Notes: a model not told the origin generated them from the sequence alone. A DNA stretch of 64,000 nucleotides from Stomoxys calcitrans (GCF_963082655.1 NC_081553.1:126943736-127007735), one strand, 5' to 3'. Positions 1 to 12,033 are shown, counted from the first letter of the stretch. Numbers and translations are program-made.

Positions 1-1134
1 CCCCAGCCAGTCATGTTTGCCGACTATGGAAATATGGGGCTCAAATTAAAGGTATGTGGGAGTAGACCACGTATCTGATATCAACATTACGGGCCAACTG
101 TCTAGCGCACGTCCCATCACCATAACAACCCCCAAATAGGACGTATTTGCTCACCAAGACAATTTTGGTTTTAAAGAGAGTGGAACTAAATATTCATAGT
201 TTTTAGGGCCAATACTCCAAACCGGACATATTTGCTGACTTTTGCACTAAGAAGCTTAAATGTGATTAGAAAACGAATTTGATATCCAATTTTGAGGCCA
301 ATGGCAATATGGGGTTCAAATAAATGATATATATTGTAGATATATGCGAATAGAGCACGTTGCTGATATATTTTCAGGGCTTAGAATTAAGGGGACCACC
401 CCACTCCCCAAAACACCCCTAAATCGCCAAATTTATCGACCATGAAAATGTGGGGCTTAAAGGTATTGGGGAGTAGAGCAAGAATTGATACCCATTTTCG
501 CGACCAATTTTCTAGGGTCTATCCCGTCCCCAAAATACCCCACTAACAGCAATTTTTTACTGACCATCGCATTGTGGGGCTCAAATCAAGGTATTTGGGA
601 GTAGAATACGAATGTAGGATCCATATATTTAGAGCATCACCCAACGGGAAACAATTTTTCGACCATGCCAATATGTGGCTCAAATGAAAGGTATTTGAGA
701 TTAGAAAACGAATTTGATAACCTCTTTTGGGGCCATGTGTTTGGGAGACTGTAAACTCCTCTTCAGCAAATGGCAATATGGGGTTTAAAAAAATGGTATT
801 TGAGACATGAGCACGATGCTGATATTTTTTCAGGGCCAAGTATCTGGGGGACCACCACTCCCCTGAAAACACCACTAAATCATAAATCATGAGAATATCG
901 GGCTGAAATGAAGTATCTTAAGAATGGAGTACACCTTACATTCGAACTAAAATTCGTAGACCAATAAACATCATATGGGATTCAGATAAAGGCACTCATA
1001 TTGTTAAACTATTAGTCAAGTTAGCATCGTATTTCGCAAAAAGATCTTTAATTGTCGAAAATAAATTTTCCAAGGAAACTTTTGTTCCATATTAAGTTAA
1101 AGAAGGCGCAGCGGAGCGGTCCCGGGTCAGCTAG
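1..1134 (+). mobile_element. Helitron-D copy 1, 3' part
   Basis: Cut by the window edge. It consists of imperfect ~130-bp monomers that each contain a phrase like CAATATGGGGCTCAAATGAA followed by C-rich stretches (ACCACCCCAC). It ends GGTCCCGGGTCAGCTAG at 1134 and is followed by T, as expected for a Helitron 3' end (CTRR then host T). It matches, monomer for monomer, the longer copy at 6513-8661. There is no open reading frame of note, so this is a non-autonomous element. Confidence 0.7.
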
Positions 1135-1149
1135 TATTATATATAAAAA

Positions 1150-1820
1150 TCAATTTGTGTTTGTTTGTAGGTTTGTTTGTTTGTATGTTTGTGTGTTCCT
1201 TATAGACTCAGAAACGGCTAAACCGATTTTCTTGAAATTTTCACAGATGGTGCATAACGACCCCATGGTGAAAATAGGGTACAAAATTTTTTGATATCTG
1301 AAGGGGAGCGGACCCTCCCCCTTACCCTAATTTTCAGAAACGCAAGATCTCGAAGATGGGTGGTTCGATTCAAGCAAAATTTTGTGTGCTCTCATATATT
1401 ACCCTAAAAATAAAAATTTGGTATCCAAATTTCGGATGGGGTTCCTAGGGGGGGCGCCCCACCCCAAAACCTAGCAAATATATATATACACCAATTATGA
1501 CAAGGAAAAGTATTTAGGATAAGAAAACGTATCTGATATCCATTTGTTGGACCAAGTGTTAGGGGACCACCCCAAACCCGAAAACACCCCTAAATCGGAC
1601 ATATTTACCGACCATGGCAATATGGGACTCAAATAAAAGGTATTTGCGAGTAAAATATAAATCTGATATCTAAAGGTAGGACCACGTTTCTGGGAGTCCA
1701 CCCCTTCCCCAAACAGGACTTATTTACTGACCATGGTAATACGCGCCTTAAATAAAAGGTATTTGAGTGTTGAATTCGAATCTGATATCCAAATATGGAA
1801 CCAAGTGTTTGGGGGGCCGC
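1150..1820 (+). mobile_element. Helitron-D copy 2, 5' part (3'-truncated)
   Basis: Starts TCAATTTGTGTTTG directly after an A (Helitron 5' TC after host A), only 15 bp after the end of copy 1. It contains the (TTTG)n tract, the conserved ACCGATTTTCTTGAAATTTT phrase and the first C-rich monomers. It breaks off near 1820, next to a short hairpin, so about two thirds of the element is missing. Confidence 0.68.
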
Positions 1821-1829
1821 CACACGAAC

Positions 1830-1854
1830 ACACGAATCCGATATGGATTCGTGT
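1830..1854. repeat. 10-bp-arm hairpin at a Helitron truncation point
   Basis: ACACGAATCC and its exact reverse complement GGATTCGTGT are separated by GATAT. The hairpin lies within 10 bp of the point where Helitron-D copy 2 loses homology to its siblings. Confidence 0.6.
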
Positions 1855-3140
1855 AAAACAAAATGAAAGCAAGATCCATCTTAAAGTATCATATTTCTTT
1901 TGAGTATTTTTTTTTTTACTTAAATTATTGAAATGTTGGTTTTAAATTTTTTTCCATTTTTTTTTTCTTTATAACCACATTTGTGATAAAGGTCGGTTGG
2001 CAATGAAGTATTTACCAAACGGGTGAGACTAACACCCCTCCTGAAACACCAAAACTTTTCTACACAAATGCCGTGCTGCATTTGTACAGGCACACACAGA
2101 CTTTCGAAAAACACAATCGCAAGTCCATACTTTTGTATACTTTGTGTGATGTATGTATCTGTAATGTAATCGTACATCTTTGGTTTGTTTCATACATAAT
2201 GTTTATTTATATTTTATTCCATATCGAAGCAACCCTTCGGAGAATCCTAAAACGGATATTTCATTTTTCCTTTCAATTCTCCTTTGTCTTACTCTTTCGC
2301 TGTCAGAGTTCCATTTAAGCCTTCTCCTATTGACCACCCATCCCCAAGGCGGATGATGGGGTATGGATGGGCAAACAGTCGAGCCTTCCACCCACACTGG
2401 CGTTCCAACGGCATGTCTTCGGATAATCCTTTAGTTTATTTGTGGAAATCCCTTTCGTTATATTAATACTCTTAAGCACATAAATAATAAACAAAATAAT
2501 GTTTACGATGAATCGATAGATACGACGAGTATTACAGAAATTGTTCTCCAATAAAAATATATACAAAAAAAGGAAAACAAATTTTTTAAATTTCATTTAA
2601 ATTGTTTGCTTGCCTTCATACGACTGCTGCACTAATACCAACAAAAAAGGACTTGGAATGTGTATGGGTAGAATTTTGTGTTGATCCAGGGAATTTTTAT
2701 CGATATTAAAAGCATAAAGATTATCCATTAAATTTACATAAATACGTTCATTTTTCATTTGATTTTTAAATTTTATAGAAGGTTTTTATGTTCAATTTAT
2801 TTTGTAATTTTTCCCAGACATTTCCACAAAAAAGATGTAATGACAACAAGCTTGTTTTTAACGGTTAGGTTAACTTTAAATTGCAATATTCCTACATTGC
2901 ATTTTAATTTGCTCTAGAAATATGGAATTGAATAAATTTTATCATGTGTTAATTTAGCGGAATAAATGATGAAGGGTATTCAAAATTAGCAATCTTAAAA
3001 AAAAAGTTCACTAATCAATTTGTTATGCCCTCTACGTAAGAAGGTTCTATACTGACTTTTCCATTCTGTTCGTTATAACTCAATGTGTTGCCAACGACAT
3101 ATTAATTAGATCGGACAATGTATGAACAACATAAATCAAT
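1855..3140. other. Unassigned AT-rich sequence
   Basis: No repeat family seen elsewhere in the window and no convincing coding region. Short open frames here are low-complexity and conflict between strands. Likely intergenic or intronic fly DNA. Confidence 0.5.
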
Positions 3141-3306
3141 CTAACGGAAGGACATCGCTACATCGGACATGGCTAGATCGACTTAAAATGTCATGACGAT
3201 CAATAATATATTGTATATACTAAATGGGGTCTTAAATGCATATTTCGAGATGTAACACACGGAATGACGAAATTAGTTTACCCCCTTCCTATGGTGGATA
3301 ATGCAA
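3141..3306 (-). mobile_element. HINE-A 5' head fragment, reverse
   Basis: Reverse complement of a HINE-A head: a decayed GTCC-type tract, the core GACATGGCTAGATCGACTTA, the TA-rich tract and the terminal CCTATGGTGGATAAT. It lies head to head with the complete HINE-A that starts at 3349, 42 bp away. Confidence 0.65.
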
Positions 3307-3348
3307 TATACAAGTTTTTAAAGATTTTTAGGCTACCATCACCTTTTT

Positions 3349-4164
3349 ATACCCTCCACCATAGGATGGGGGTATACTAATTTCGTCATTATGTTTATAA
3401 CACCTCGAAATGAGCGTCTGAGACCCCATAAAGTATATATATTCTTGATCGTCATGTCATTTTAAGTCGTTCTAGCCCCGTCCGTCCGTCTGTCTGTCGA
3501 AAGCACGCTAACTTTCGAGGTAGTAAAGCTAGCTGCTTGAAATTATGCGCAAACACTTTGTTTTAGTGTCGGTCGGTTGATATTGTAACTGGGCCAAATT
3601 CGTCTATGTTTTGATATAGCTGCCATATAAACCGATCTTGGGTCTTGACTTCTTGAGCATCTAGAGGGCGCAATTCTCGTCCGATTTGACTGAAATTTTG
3701 CACATGGTGTTTTGTTATGACTTCCAATAACTCTGCTAAGTATGGCGTAAATCGGTATAGAACCTGATATAACAGCCATATAAACCGATCTCGGATCTTG
3801 ACTCTTGAGCGTCTAGAGGGCGCAATTCTTATCCGATTTGGCTGACATTTTGTTTAACGGCTTCTCTCGTGACCTTCAACATACGTGTCTAATATGGTCT
3901 GAATCTATCAATAGCTTGATACAGCTCCCATATAAACCTATATCCCGATTTTGCTTCTTGAGCCCCTAGAAGGCGCAATTCTTATCCGAATGATCTGAAA
4001 TATTACGCAATGACTTCTACAATGTTTAGCATTCATTTATGGTTCGAATCGGATTCTTACTAGTTTTCCTAAAAGGATATCTGATACAGAACTCGACAAA
4101 TGCGATCTATGGTGGGGGGTATATAAAATTCGACCCTGCCGAACTTAGCACGCTTTTACTTGTT
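3349..4164 (+). mobile_element. HINE-A, both ends present
   Basis: Begins ATACCCTCCACCATAGG after five T. It contains the TA-rich tract, the core and a short GTCC/GTCT tract, then about four monomers (CTGCCATATAAACCGATC). It ends with the subterminal repeat ATGGTGG, a decayed palindrome (TTCGACCCTGCCGAA) and TTAGCACGCTTTTACTTGTT. No protein is encoded; mobility would depend on a Helentron Rep/helicase from elsewhere. Confidence 0.72.
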
Positions 4165-5424
4165 ACCATCTGGAAACGGCAAATTATGTTAGCAGTTTCA
4201 GCAAAAAATGACTGCGCTCATTTTTTTCTGCAGATTTTCTGTTGTTTCTACTGATTCCACTGTTTAGTCTTCCGAATCTCGAAAAATCGGTAATGGTTTC
4301 GTGGTCGCCTTTCTATACGTTTGGCAGTATTTAGTCTCCTGTCACACTGTCTGATATATGCAAATGAGGATCTTTGGCTATCCTAGCCTTCCCAAACATG
4401 AAAATGAGAGCCTTGGTCCCGTACAACGCCATGCCTTGAGTCATGGCTAAACTTCCGAGGAGACTAAGTCAAGGCTCAATACAAGGAAAGTTGCTTCTTC
4501 CATTTCCTTGGGTTATGCTTGTTTAAGACTTTCAACATGCCTTTCGTTCCGATTTTGCTGACCCACTGCTTGATGAAGACCATCGCCTTTATGAACGAGG
4601 GGAGGTCCATATTTCTCACTATTTTAGCTCGTTAATGAGACCCTCCGCTTGGGACCGATAATCTGGTGTAATTCTACCAGATGAACTGCATATGTCAACT
4701 CCAGTTGTGTTTCCTGACCATTTTGGGCGGCTCCTTATCTTTTTCATATACCATCTTCCTCTTCCGTGATGATGTCTATGGATTTCTCTTGGAAGACACA
4801 GCTATCCATAAAGACTGAAGGGCCGTGAGCGCTTCCTTCGTTCCTGTTCCGACTTAATCTCCCAACCCAAGATATTGTTTGGAGGTTCCATTAAGGGAAG
4901 GCTGGATTGGTATTCGTCTTCCCAGAGTACTTGAAAGCGACGAGCTTTTATTCTTTTTCAGCATTTTAGCAGCGTTATGGCTTTCGGGAGCTCTGATACT
5001 TTTTTCAGCTTCCGTAGATGTAGTTGGAGTGTCAGTACTATCCCTACCAGTATTCTGGACTTTCGCCCGATTGCGCTGCCGGTGCATACTCCATCGTCGT
5101 GCCCCAAATTGCTTTCTCGGTCTTCTTGTGAGCTTAGCACTAAAGCCTTAGCTCTCCCTCACTACAGCCGTCATTCTGCTGACCTTATCCCTCGATTCAG
5201 CTGCGATGACTGTTTCTTTGACACTGTCGCTGTCTGAATCGGAATTGAAAACTCCACCTTTACTTAAAGTCTGGTGACGAACTGCGGATCCCTCAGGGAT
5301 ATCTGTCTCTTCCTCATTCGTTGTATAGGACCTTAATACCTAAACTTAACCCAAAAGAAATCTTTGTACAATCTTTCGATTGGAAATACAAATACTTTAT
5401 TCGAGTTTATGATATCTTATATAT
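4165..5424. other. Unassigned region with short open frames
   Basis: About 1.26 kb with more balanced base composition than the neighbouring DNA. The minus strand has a 77-residue open frame at 4854-5087, rich in Ser, Thr, Lys and Arg; overlapping frames of similar length occur on the plus strand, so none is compelling. It could be a decayed retroelement ORF1 or old host sequence. I do not recognise a family. Confidence 0.35.
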
Positions 5425-6507
5425 AACAAGTAAAAGCGTGCTAAGATCGGCAGGGCCGAATCATATATACCCTCCACCATGGATCGCATTTGTCGAGTTC
5501 TTTTCCCGGCATCTCTTCTTAGGCAAAAAAGGATAGAAGAAAAGATTTGCTCTGCTATTAGAGCGATATCAAGATATGGTCCGGTTTGGACCACAATTAA
5601 ATTATATGTTGGAGACATGTGTAAAATGACAGCCAATTAGAATAAGAATTGCGTCCTTTGGGCTCAAGAAGTAAAATAGAGAGATCGATTTATATGGGAG
5701 CTGGATCGGGCTATAGACCGATTCAGGCCATAATGAACATGTATGCTGATGGTCATGAAAGGATCCGTCGTACAAAATTTCAAATCGGATAATAATTGGG
5801 ACCTCTAGAGACTCAAGAAGTGAAGATTCCAGATCGGTTTATATGACAGCTATATCAGGTTATGAACCGATTTGAACCTTATTTAACACAGTTGTTGAAA
5901 GTAAGAATAAAATACGTCATGCAAAACTTCATTCAACTCGGATAAGAATTTCGCCCTCTAGAGGCTCATGAAATCAAGTCCCAAGATCGGTCTATATGAC
6001 AGCTATATTAGGTTATGAACCGATTTGAACCATACTTGGCACAGTTGTTGGATATCATAACAAAACACGTCGTGCAAAATTCCTATCGGATAAGAATTGC
6101 GCCCTCTAGAGGCTCAAAGTCAAGACCCAAGATCGGTTTATATGGCACCTATATCAAAACATGGACCGATATGGCCCATTTACAATACCAACCGACCTAC
6201 ACTAATAAGAAGTATTTGTGCAAAATTTCAAGCGGCTAGCTTAACTCCTTCGGAAGTTGGAGGGCTTTCGACAGACGGACGGACAAACGGACGGACGGAC
6301 AGACGAACAGACGGACGGACGGACGGACGGACTGTCAGACGGACGGACGGACGGACGGACTGTCAGACGGACGGACATGGCTAGATCGACATAAAATGTC
6401 ACGACGATAAAGAATATATATACTTTAAGGTGTCTCAGACGAATATTTCGAGTAGTTACAAACAGAATGACGAAATTAGTATACCCCCATCCCAAGGTGG
6501 AGGGTAT
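5425..6507 (-). mobile_element. HINE-A, reverse, both ends present
   Basis: Reads AACAAGTAAAAGCGTGCTAAG at the left (3' terminus of the element) with a mutated palindrome (TCGGCAGGGCCGA). Monomers follow at ~150-bp spacing, then a long (GGAC)n/(AGAC)n tract at 6277-6376, and the left terminus CCAAGGTGGAGGGTAT. A Helitron-D starts only 6 bp after its end. Confidence 0.75.
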
Positions 6508-6512
6508 AAAAA

Positions 6513-8661
6513 TCCATTTGTGTTTGTTTGTAGGTTTTTTTGTTTGTTTGTATGTTTGTGTGTTCCTTATAGACTCAGAAACGGCTGAACCGATTTTCTT
6601 GAAATTTTCACAGATGGTACATATTGACCCCGTGGTGAAAATTGAGTACTACATTTTTTGATATTTGACCCTCCCCCTTACCCTAATTTTCAGAAACGCC
6701 AGATCTCGGAGATGTGTGTTGCGATTTAATCGAAAGTTTGTGTGCTCTCATATAGTACCCTAAAAATAAAAATTTTGTATCCAAATTTCGGATGGGGTAC
6801 CTAAAGGGGCCGCCCCACTCTAAAACCTACCAAATATATATCTACACCAATCACGACAATATGGGACTCAAATGAAAGGTACTTATGATAAGAAAACGTA
6901 TCTGATATCCATTTGTCGGACCAAGTGTTAGGGAGACCACCTCAAGCCCCTAAACACCCCTAAATCGGACATAATTACCGACCATGGCAATATGGGATTC
7001 AAATGAAAGGTATTTGCGAGTAGAATACAAATCTGATATCCAAATGTGGGACCACGTTTCTGGAGGTCCACCCCTTCCCCAAGACACCCGCCAAACTGGA
7101 CTTATTTACCGACCGTGGGAATATGGGGCTTAAATAAAAGGTATTTGAGTGTAGAATTTGAATCTAATATCCAAATATGGGACCAAGTGTTTGAGGGGCC
7201 GCCTCTCATCAAAAACAAAGGGGACAAATTTACCACCATAGCAATATGGGGCTCAAATGAAAGGTCTTCGGGAGTAAAGCACGAATTTGAATTCAATATT
7301 CGGGAAAAGTGTCTATAGGGCCACCACACCCCCACAGCGCCACCACACCCCCACAGCACCACCCAAATAGTTAGTATTTTCTGACTATTGCAATATGAGG
7401 TTCAAATAAGAGGGTTTTTAGAGTGGAACACGAATCCGATATATATTTTCAAGGCCAACTCACTGAGTGGCCGCCCATCCCCCAAAACACCCCCGAAGCC
7501 GGCCATGTTTGCCGACTATGGAAATAAGGGGCTCAAATTAAAGGTATGTGTGAGTAGACTACGTATCTGATATCAACATTAGAGAACAACTATATAGGGG
7601 ACGTCCCACTACCATAACAACCCCCAAATAGGAAGTATTTGCTCACCAAGAAAATTTTGGTCTTAAAGAGAGTGGAACTAAATATTTATAGTTTTTAGGG
7701 CCAATACCCCAAACCGGACATATTTGCTGACTTTTGCAATAAGGAGCTTAAATGAAATTAGAAACGAGTTTGATATCCAATTTTGAGGCCAACGGCAATA
7801 TGGGATTCAAATAAATGATATATAGATATATAAGAATAGAGCACGTTGCCGATATATTTTCCGGGCTTGTTGGGGGACCACCCAAATCCCCAAAATACCC
7901 CTAAATCATAGCATATTTACCGACCATATCAATGTGGAGCTTAAATGAAAGGTATTGGGGGGTAGAGCAAGAATTTATACCTACCAATTTTCTGGGGATC
8001 TACCCCATTTCCAAAATTATCCACAAACAGCAATTTTTTACTTTTTTACCATCGCAATATGGTGCTCAAATAAAGGTATTTGGGAGTAGAATACGAATTT
8101 GATATCCAAATGTATGACCATGTATTTAAGGCATCACCTCTTTCCCAAAACACCCCCCAAAGGGAAAAAATTTGTCGACCATGCCAATATGTGGCTCAAA
8201 TGAAAGGTATTTGAGATTAGAAAACGAATTTGATAACCTATTTTGGTTCATGTGTTTGGGGGACGCCTCATCCTGTAAACTCCCCTTAAACCAGTGGTAA
8301 TACGGTGTTTAAATAAATGGTATTTGAAAGAAGAGCAAGAGGCTGATATTTTTTTAGGGCCAAGTATCTGGGGCACCACCACACCCCCAAAAACACCTCT
8401 AAATCAGACATCATGAGAATATCGGACTGAAATAAAGTATTTTAAGAATGGAATACACCTTACATCCAAAATTAAATTCGTGGAGCAATAAAGAACACAT
8501 GGGATTCAGATATTGTTAAACTGTTAGTCAAGCGATATACTATTTTCGTAGCATGGTATTTCACTAAAAGCTCTTTAATTGTCGAAAATAAATATTCAAA
8601 GGAAACTTTTGTTCCATATAAAGTAAAAGAAGGCGCAGCGGAGCGGGCCCGGGTCAGCTAG
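6513..8661 (+). mobile_element. Helitron-D, most complete copy (2.15 kb)
   Basis: Begins TCCATTTGTGTTTG after A and ends GGGCCCGGGTCAGCTAG before T, matching the Helitron rules of 5' TC, 3' CTRR and insertion between A and T. A (TTTG)n tract lies near the 5' end. The body is a row of at least 12 diverged monomers, with CAATATGG phrases at about 6857, 6988, 7119 and 7242 and onwards. No Rep/helicase coding is present, so it is non-autonomous. The GC-rich 3' tip contains the self-complementary CGGGCCCG. Confidence 0.75.
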
Positions 8662-9902
8662 TATATTATATAGCATACATCACTACTGCGATATAGCGTA
8701 TCATACTATAGTGAATTTGCCATGTAGGCCGGCAACTCAATACGGACCAAATCTTGCCAATTCTGGATATAGGACACATATACACCAATCTTTAGATTAG
8801 AGTTTATACAGCTTATTTACAATAACTTTCATATATGTTCCACTTTAGCATAAAACAAAAATTAGCTGTTAGGCTTAAAATAATCCAGCTGCTTTCATAA
8901 GCCTAATTGGACATAATTGCTGCAAATATATGTATACCAATTATGTTTGAGAGTTTAATGCATTTGATTGTAGGATTTTTCATTTGAAGTCCTAATGTGA
9001 ATAACAGTTAATTTCGCAAAAAGCCCTTGGAAATCATTAAAAACAATGCAAAATGCAGCACATCAAATTCTTTACAAAAAGTTCTACTTTGGATAAATTG
9101 TTCTGCATGTAAAAAATTTACCACAGAAGATTAACACTTAAATAAATTAACAAAAAAAACCAAAACCAATATTTTTTTTCGTTACGCCATGGAGCTTTGT
9201 TAAGGCAGGCAAGCAGGCTTTAACAACTTAAACAAGGAAAACAAACTTGGTGCTTAAAATGTAATTACAAGCCCAAAAACAAAAGCAAAAAATTAAAAGG
9301 ATGACTACTGAAACGGCAGTGAAATCAACGAAAGGAGTGATTGTAATCATTTCCAACTAGCTATCAAACAGCAGACACACAGACAGACAGCCGGACAGAT
9401 ATATAGACCGAAAACATCAAAGAAAAGAAAGCATTGAAATTTAACAGAAAAAAGCTCATTTTCACTTCTGATCGCTATTACCAACACATACAAAAACATT
9501 TCAACAGGAGAAGCGATGCAATATAACACCGGCACACTGACAGCAGTCTGCAATCTCCAAAGAGTAAGATAAAACATAAAATGGGTATCCCTCTGTCCCT
9601 GTCCCTATCCCCAATCAACGAGCCAACTGGAGTCGAAGAGCTAAAGCCCTTACGAGACATCTTCTCGACAATGCCAGGAATATGAAACGACGACAATAAT
9701 GTGCATGAGATCTAACACAACCGGAAACCGGAAATGGGGGAGAACACAATGACATGACAAACTTCTTCAGAGAATAGGTATAGGGAAATTGTCGTCTCTT
9801 ACCGCAAATAGGGCTGCCAGATAGTTATCGAAGAATATAGACACTCTGGAGAAGCATTCATGAGAAACTATGTTTACTTATTCTGCTTTGAATAATTTTT
9901 CT
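8662..9902. other. Unassigned sequence between elements
   Basis: AT-rich to about 9300, then more mixed. It has no similarity to the repeat families in this window and no convincing open frame. Likely intergenic or intronic. Confidence 0.5.
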
Positions 9903-10909
9903 ATATCCTCCACCATAGGATGGGGGTGTATTAATTTCGTCATTCGGTTTGTAACATTTCTTGATCGTCATGTCATTTTAAGTCGATCTAGTCCGTCTGT
10001 CCGCCCGCCTGTCCGTCCGTCTGTCCGTCCGTCTGTCCGTCCGTCCGACTGCCCGTCCGTCCATCTGTCTGTCCGTACGTCCATCAGCCTGTCCGTCCGT
10101 CCGTCTGTCTGTCGAAAGCACGCTATCTTTCGAAGAAGTTAAGCTAGCTGCTTGAAATTTTGCAAAAATACTTTTTGTTAGTGTAGGTCGGCTGGGATTG
10201 TAAATGTGCCAAATCGGTTCATGTTTTGATACAGCTGCTATATAAACCGATCTTGGGTCTTGGTTTCTTGAGCCTCTAGAGGACGCAATTCTTATCCGAT
10301 TTGACTGAAATTTTGCACGTTATGTTCTGGTCTCACTTCCAACAACTGTGTTGAGTATGATTCAAATCGGTTCATAATCTGGTATAGCCGTCATATAAAC
10401 AAATCTTGGATCTTGACTTCTTGAGCCAATAGGGTACGCAATTCTCATCCGATTTAGCTGAAACTTTCCATGAGGTATTCTATTATGACTTCCAATAACT
10501 GTGGTAAGTATGGCTCACATCGCTACATAACCTGATATAGCTGCCATAGAAACCGATCTGGGATCTTTACTTCTTGAGCCTCTAGAGCGCGTAGTTATTG
10601 TCCTATTTGGCTGAAATTTTGTAGAACGGCATCTCTCATGGCCTTCAACATACGTGTCTAATATGGTCTGAATCGATCAATAACTTGATACAGCCCCCAT
10701 ATAAACCGATCTCCCGATTTTGCTTCTTGAGCCCCTACAAGGCGCAATTCTTATCCGAATGAACTGAAATATTACACAATAACATATTCTTATTGAATAT
10801 TCTTTGTTTGCCTAAAAAGAGATACTGCGCATAGAACTCGACAAATGCGATCAATCGTGGGGGGTTTATAAGATTCGGCCCGGCCGAAATTAGCACGCTC
10901 TTACTTGTT
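9903..10909 (+). mobile_element. HINE-A, both ends present
   Basis: Starts ATATCCTCCACCATAGG (one change from the family) and ends with GGCCCGGCCGAAATTAGCACG then ACTTGTT. The (GTCC/GTCT)n tract at 9990-10115 is long and interrupted. The head is shortened: the TA-rich spacer and part of the sequence before the core are missing. About five monomers follow. Confidence 0.75.
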
Positions 10910-10953
10910 ATTGATAAAAATGGCGAACTAAAAAGTTCTTATCTGGATTAACT

Positions 10954-11071
10954 AGGTTAGGTTTGGTTGAAAAGAGGGTACGGATATAAATCCACCCCCT
11001 GCCACTATAGACATACATACATCTAAGCCGGTAATCGCCTTGTTGTGCGGTCTAAATACTAAAAAGTAAAC
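10954..11071 (-). repeat. LINE 3' tail (left arm of inverted pair)
   Basis: Read on the minus strand, the 3' untranslated tail runs TTACTTTTTAGTATTTAG, then TCTATAGTGGC, then ACCCTCTTTTCAACC and AAACCTAACC. Nearly the same sequence, in opposite orientation, ends the RTE-type LINE at 14597-14683. Confidence 0.7.
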
Positions 11072-12012
11072 TAGAAAAAGAAAATTTAAGTCGGGAATTC
11101 CGTGCTACTTACAAAATCCTTAATTGTTTTCAGTACCACTCTCCTAGGTTGGTTCATGTCCAATATTGTGTCTCCACCTAAGTGCCGGTATATGTTGGAC
11201 GTGAAAGCCGGGCAATGACAAAGGAAATGATCCAACGTCTCATCATCTTCCCCGCATGCCCTACACATGCTATTACCTGCCGCACCTATTTTACATTTGT
11301 GAGATCGTAGTCCTTTGTGTCCCGTTATGATACCTCTGATCTTCACCGCCAAATCGTCTGCCCTTTCATTTCCCCATACTCCGTTATGGCCCGGCAACCA
11401 AACTTTGCGAATCTTGCCGTCCTCACAAAAGGCGTTAATCTCCTTCTTACACTGCAAGACTGTTTGTGACTTTACCGTCCTCCTGGATGTTATTGTCCTT
11501 ATGACCAGATTACTGTCCGTAAAGCTTTTAACACTCGACGTCCTAGCATTAGCAATATACCACTTCAGGCATTCCGTGATCGCCCGGATCTACGCCTGCA
11601 GGACCGTATTATGGTCAGGTAGTCGAAAATAGAACTCAATTTCTAGACTCTTAATGAAGACCATTCTGTTCTCTAACTTTGATCCATCAGTGTAACATGA
11701 TTTTCCGCCAATACAAGCCTGTGCCGACCTCAAGTGTCATCTCAGGTATTCGAACGGAAACCTCTTTCATTCCTTCCAGGTTTCCTATCTTCGCCTCGAA
11801 TATACCGCGATGTCATGATCTGATCCTTTCCTATATCCATTCTCCCATAGCCTTAAGTCTCATAGCCGCAATGGCTGCCTCACACTTAATCTGAATCTTA
11901 ATCTCCAGTGCCCCAGTGGGCGTGGTCCTCATCGCTCCGTCTATGCCAAGATAACATGTTCTCTGAGCCTGTTGTACTATCTTTTCCTCCACCGCAGTCC
12001 ACCAAATAGGCA
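10954..12012 (-). pseudogene. LINE remnant: RNase H and C-terminal zinc motif
   Basis: Minus-strand remnant of a non-LTR retrotransposon of the RNase H-bearing (I/R1/LOA/Jockey-like) group. From about 12005 to 11820 it reads WWTAVEEK then CYLGIDGAMRTTPTGALE, the usual stretch after the reverse transcriptase, with later stops. An intact 123-codon frame (11457-11086) holds the RNase H end (WLPGHNGVWGNERADDLAV) followed by CRACGEDDETLDHFLCHC, a CX2C-X8-H-X4-C motif. Relative to the related remnant at 38000-38898, about 60 codons are missing between ADDLAVKIRG and ITGHKGLRSH. It is not functional: the 5' part is absent and the upstream frame has stops. Confidence 0.8.
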
Positions 12013-12033
12013 GATATTATCGCCTTACTTAAG

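Noticed and set aside
6097..6384. Recurrent frames with ArgThrAspGly or SerValArgPro repeats (also at 9870, 17089, 36622, 50660, 53014, 62728)
   Set aside because: They are produced by the GTCC/GTCT tract and adjoining core in every HINE-A copy; the frames differ in start and end and are broken in many copies.
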